Source: Akkermansiaceae bacterium
GTDB taxonomy: Bacteria > Verrucomicrobiota > Verrucomicrobiia > Verrucomicrobiales > Akkermansiaceae
Reading direction: 5' to 3'
Length of the DNA: 64,000 bases
Assembly: GCA_024233115.1 (NCBI GenBank)
Contig: JACKQB010000007.1
Location: 62,001-126,000 of the forward strand
The position numbers and the translations under genes are program-made. The notes beneath the pieces were generated by a model. The model saw only the letters and a list, made by a program, of their open reading frames with translations, did no database searches and had not been told where the DNA came from. This document shows, in pieces, positions 61,712 to 64,000 of the stretch. Within the stretch, counting starts at the first letter, position 1, and each line of letters starts with the position of its first letter.

Positions 61712-62491
61712 CTACCCGGCAGCGATTGCCGCACGGATGAGGTCGAGGAAGCTTTGGGCCTCCAGGCTGGCACCTCCGACGAGGCCGCCATCGATATCGG
61801 GCTGGGCGAGAAGCTCGCCGGCATTGTCTGCCTTCATGCTGCCGCCGTATTGGATGCGGATCTTGTCTGCGACTTCAGCCGTGTAGAGGTCGGCAATCAC
61901 GGAGCGGACAAAGGCGTGGGCATCCTGTGCCTGTTCCACGGTGGCTACCACGCCGGTGCCGATGGCCCAGACGGGCTCGTAGGCAACAACGATTTCCTTC
62001 ATGTCCTTCTCATCGATACCGGCAAGGCCTCCTGTGATCTGGGTGCGGAGCACGTCTTCAAGTTTTCCAGCTTCACGTTCTGCCAGCGTCTCGCCGATGC
62101 AGAAGATCGGCTTGAGGTTGGCAGAGAGTGCTTTTTGGATCTTGGCGTTGATGATGGCATCCGTCTCGCCGTAGAGGGTGCGTCGCTCGGAGTGGCCGAG
62201 GATGACATAGCGGACGTAGAGCTCCTTGAGCATCATGGCGCTGACTTCGCCGGTGAACGCACCGGAATCCTGGTCGGACATGTTCTGGGCTGCGAGCGAG
62301 ACGGCCGAGCTGGAACTCAGCGAGCCCATGGCGGCGGGTATGGAAACGAAGGGAGGGGCGATGACGACATCCACTTGGGAGGTGATGCCATCCAGCTTTC
62401 CTGGTTGGCCGATGAAGGCGTTCAGGAAGTCCTCGGTTTCATGAGGTCCTTTGTTCATTTTCCAGTTAGCTGCGATAATTGGTTTGCGCAT
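61712..62491 (-). CDS. tpiA: Triosephosphate isomerase
   Basis: TpiA interconverts dihydroxyacetone phosphate and glyceraldehyde-3-phosphate. The 259-residue protein has the N-terminal IAANWKMNKG, the catalytic His in ILGHSERR, Glu in AYEPVWAIGTG and the phosphate-binding RIQYGGSMK and DGGLVGGASL segments. It follows pgk after 68 bases in the same direction. A GTTA-type heptamer array lies in its leader. Confidence 0.98.
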   Translation of the reverse strand: MRKPIIAANWKMNKGPHETEDFLNAFIGQPGKLDGITSQVDVVIAPPFVSIPAAMGSLSSSSAVSLAAQNMSDQDSGAFTGEVSAMMLKELYVRYVILGHSERRTLYGETDAIINAKIQKALSANLKPIFCIGETLAEREAGKLEDVLRTQITGGLAGIDEKDMKEIVVAYEPVWAIGTGVVATVEQAQDAHAFVRSVIADLYTAEVADKIRIQYGGSMKADNAGELLAQPDIDGGLVGGASLEAQSFLDLIRAAIAAG

Positions 62492-62505
62492 GATTTGAGT
62501 GATCG

Positions 62506-62526
62506 GTTAATGGTTATTGGTTATTT
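62506..62526 (-). repeat. Heptamer array in tpiA leader
   Basis: GTTAATG, GTTATTG and GTTATTT (plus strand) lie 14 bases upstream of the tpiA start. The coding-strand sense contains no G. Confidence 0.7.
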
Positions 62527-62559
62527 GAAAACAGAAACGTGTGCGTCCCCGGGGGACGG

Positions 62560-63753
62560 TTATATATCTGTGAGGGCGGCTACGCCGGGGAGTTCTTTGC
62601 CTTCGAGAAGCTCGAGGGATGCACCGCCGCCGGTTGAAATGAAGGAGACTTTGTCGCCGAGGCCGTATTTTTTCACAGCCGTGACCGAATCGCCGCCGCC
62701 GACGATGGAGAGGGCGTCGCTTAGGGCCACTGCTTCAGCCAGTGATTTGGTTCCGGCTTCAAAGGACGCCATTTCGAACACCCCCATGGGGCCGTTCCAG
62801 ACGATGGTTTTCGCCTTCATCGCCTCATCACAAAATTCAGCGATCGCGGCATCACCGATGTCGAGTCCCATCCAGCCGTCGGGGATACCGTCGCCGGTGG
62901 AGGATACCACCTTGGTTTCCACACCGTCTTTGAATTCCCGGGCGACACGGTTGTCGGCGGGTAGAAGGAAGCGGGTGTTCTTTTCCTCGGCGAGCCTGAG
63001 GATGTCGAGAGCCAGGTCAAGTTTATCGGCTTCCACCAAAGAATCGCCGATCGGGTGTCCCTGTGCCTTGCGGAAGGTGTAAGCCATGGCACCACCAATG
63101 ATGAAGGTGTCGGCTTTTTCGAGAAGTGCGGTGATGACCTCGATCTTATCGCTGACCTTGGCTCCCCCCATGATGACCAGGAAAGGTCTTTCGGGAGTTG
63201 CGAGTTTGTCGCAGAGGAATTCAAGCTCGCGCTCGATGAGAAATCCCATGGCGCTCTGGGAAACGTGATGGGTCACCCCTTCGGTGGAGGCGTGCGCACG
63301 GTGGGCGGAACCAAAGGCGTCGTTGACAAAAATTTCCGCGCCACCGGCAAGGATGCGTGCAAAGACGGCGTCGTTGGTTTTTTCCTCGGCGTGAAAGCGG
63401 GTGTTTTCCAGGAGAATCACTTCACCGGGCTTGAGGGCCACGCGGGCGGCTTCGGTATCTGTGCCTACACAGCTGTCGGCAAAGGTCACTTCTTTTCCTA
63501 ACAACTCAGCCAAACGCAGTGCTGCGGGGCGGAGGGAGAACTGCGGGTCAGGCTCACCTTTGGGGCGTCCGAGGTGGGAGCAGAGGGTCAGCTTGGCACC
63601 ACCGTCGAGGAGATGCTTGATGCTGGGCAGGGCGGCCACGATGCGGGTGTCATCGGTGATTTCGCCTTCGGCATTGAGGGGGACGTTAAAATCGACACGC
63701 ATCAGGACGGACTTACCGTTGACGTCGAGGTCGCGAATACTTAGTTTGGCCAT
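62560..63753 (-). CDS. pgk: Phosphoglycerate kinase
   Basis: Pgk makes ATP and 3-phosphoglycerate from 1,3-bisphosphoglycerate. The 397-residue protein has the signature VLMRVDFNVPLN, LCSHLGRPKGEPD, ILLENTRFH, the nucleotide-binding VIMGGAKVSDKI and FIGGAMAYTF, and the C-terminal IVGGGDSVTAV with STGGGASLELLEGK. It lies between gap and tpiA in the same direction; a terminator after gap suggests pgk-tpiA may form a separate unit. Confidence 0.98.
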   Translation of the reverse strand: MAKLSIRDLDVNGKSVLMRVDFNVPLNAEGEITDDTRIVAALPSIKHLLDGGAKLTLCSHLGRPKGEPDPQFSLRPAALRLAELLGKEVTFADSCVGTDTEAARVALKPGEVILLENTRFHAEEKTNDAVFARILAGGAEIFVNDAFGSAHRAHASTEGVTHHVSQSAMGFLIERELEFLCDKLATPERPFLVIMGGAKVSDKIEVITALLEKADTFIIGGAMAYTFRKAQGHPIGDSLVEADKLDLALDILRLAEEKNTRFLLPADNRVAREFKDGVETKVVSSTGDGIPDGWMGLDIGDAAIAEFCDEAMKAKTIVWNGPMGVFEMASFEAGTKSLAEAVALSDALSIVGGGDSVTAVKKYGLGDKVSFISTGGGASLELLEGKELPGVAALTDI

Positions 63754-63780
63754 TGATTTGTCAGGTTGGGAAGGATTGAG

Positions 63781-63813
63781 AAAAAGGCGGGGAAAGTCGC
63801 CCTCCCCCGCCTT
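63781..63813 (-). terminator. Intrinsic terminator after gap
   Basis: On the minus strand AAGGCGGGG pairs with CCCCGCCTT around a 12-base loop, ending in a T-run. It lies between gap and pgk. Confidence 0.85.
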
Positions 63814-63831
63814 GGTTTAAATTATCGTCGA

Positions 63832-64000
63832 TTAGAGGCCGGCACCGAGCATGGCCATACCGTCCGCAGCGCGGCAGGAGTAACCCCACTCGTTGTCATA
63901 CCATGAGCAGACTTTGACGAAGTTGCCTTCGAGCACCATGGTGATGCTGGCGTCGAGGATCGAGCTGTGTGGGTTGCTGACGATGTCCTGAAGAACCAAT
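63832..64000 (-). CDS. gap: Glyceraldehyde-3-phosphate dehydrogenase, C-terminal end (partial)
   Basis: The last 55 codons of a minus-strand gene run off the window. The translation reads LQDIVSNPHSSILDASITMV, VKVCSWYDNEWGYSCRAADG and MAMLGAGL, the highly conserved GAPDH C-terminus (SWYDNEWGYS). The enzyme feeds pgk and tpiA, which follow in the same direction. The catalytic Cys lies outside the window. Confidence 0.95.
   Translation of the reverse strand, partial: LVLQDIVSNPHSSILDASITMVLEGNFVKVCSWYDNEWGYSCRAADGMAMLGAGL

Noticed and set aside
61754..63082. A 442-codon plus-strand frame across tpiA and pgk
   Set aside because: Both strands are accounted for by strongly conserved tpiA and pgk on the minus strand; the plus frame has no recognisable domain.

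Overview
The window looks like a chromosomal stretch from a member of the Verrucomicrobiota, probably order Verrucomicrobiales. The lineage call rests on gene families: a Verru_Chthon cassette protein A-like pseudopilin, a TIGR02597-type secreted protein, a PEP-CTERM protein, large secreted proteins ending in an Asn-Leu-Leu-rich C-terminal module, a Ser/Thr kinase beside an ECF-like sigma factor, paired bactofilins, and a LexA/recA control region matching the known Verrucomicrobia LexA motif. LptD and the envelope lipoproteins point to a Gram-negative envelope. No rRNA, CRISPR array, prophage or intact transposon was found.

Layout. 1-6.1 kb: DCC-family thiol protein, secreted trypsin-like protease, and a 1301-residue TPM-like membrane protein. 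6.2-13.2 kb: recA with two LexA boxes, an MBL-fold hydrolase, a YqjD/YqjE-like trio, LptD and a nitroreductase. 13.3-16.6 kb: Wzz-like small protein, MTA phosphorylase, two divergent L,D-transpeptidase-type proteins, a long inverted-repeat element and tRNA-Ser(CGA). 16.7-24.1 kb: an AT-richer block of secreted proteins. 24.4-27 kb: sensor kinase and sigma factor, divergent. 27.2-34.9 kb: PfkB kinase, ThiE, TPR protein, two bactofilins, NadA, GH20 hexosaminidase. 35-41 kb: truncated hydrolase, AroB, PheS, lipoprotein, Hsp33, Hsp20, L20, L35. 41.3-46.6 kb: giant pseudopilin with a frameshift near its end and a companion secreted protein. 46.6-54.1 kb: GH2 beta-galactosidase, transposase relic, vWA protein with five repeats, papain-like secreted protein. 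54.3-64 kb: AsnRS, a nucleotidyltransferase pair, FabV, TlyA, Maf, LexA, a cyclic-nucleotide-binding protein, DUF3307, TpiA, Pgk and the end of Gap.

How the genes work together. Envelope functions dominate: LptD, L,D-transpeptidases, bactofilins, YqjD/E-like membrane proteins and several secreted proteins. LexA and recA form an SOS circuit visible at sequence level. gap, pgk and tpiA form a co-oriented glycolytic block. Housekeeping translation genes (pheS, asnS, rplT, rpmI, tlyA, tRNA-Ser) are scattered between.

Sequence-level signals beyond genes. Most genes have no Shine-Dalgarno sequence and instead a G-poor leader. Several of these leaders are built of 7-, 8- or 9-bp tandem repeats with a different unit at each locus. 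A family of about 135-176 bp elements with palindromic inverted arms (REPIN-like) is present three times. A C-terminal module is shared by two otherwise unrelated secreted proteins. All functional assignments come from reading motifs and family knowledge; no database search was run.
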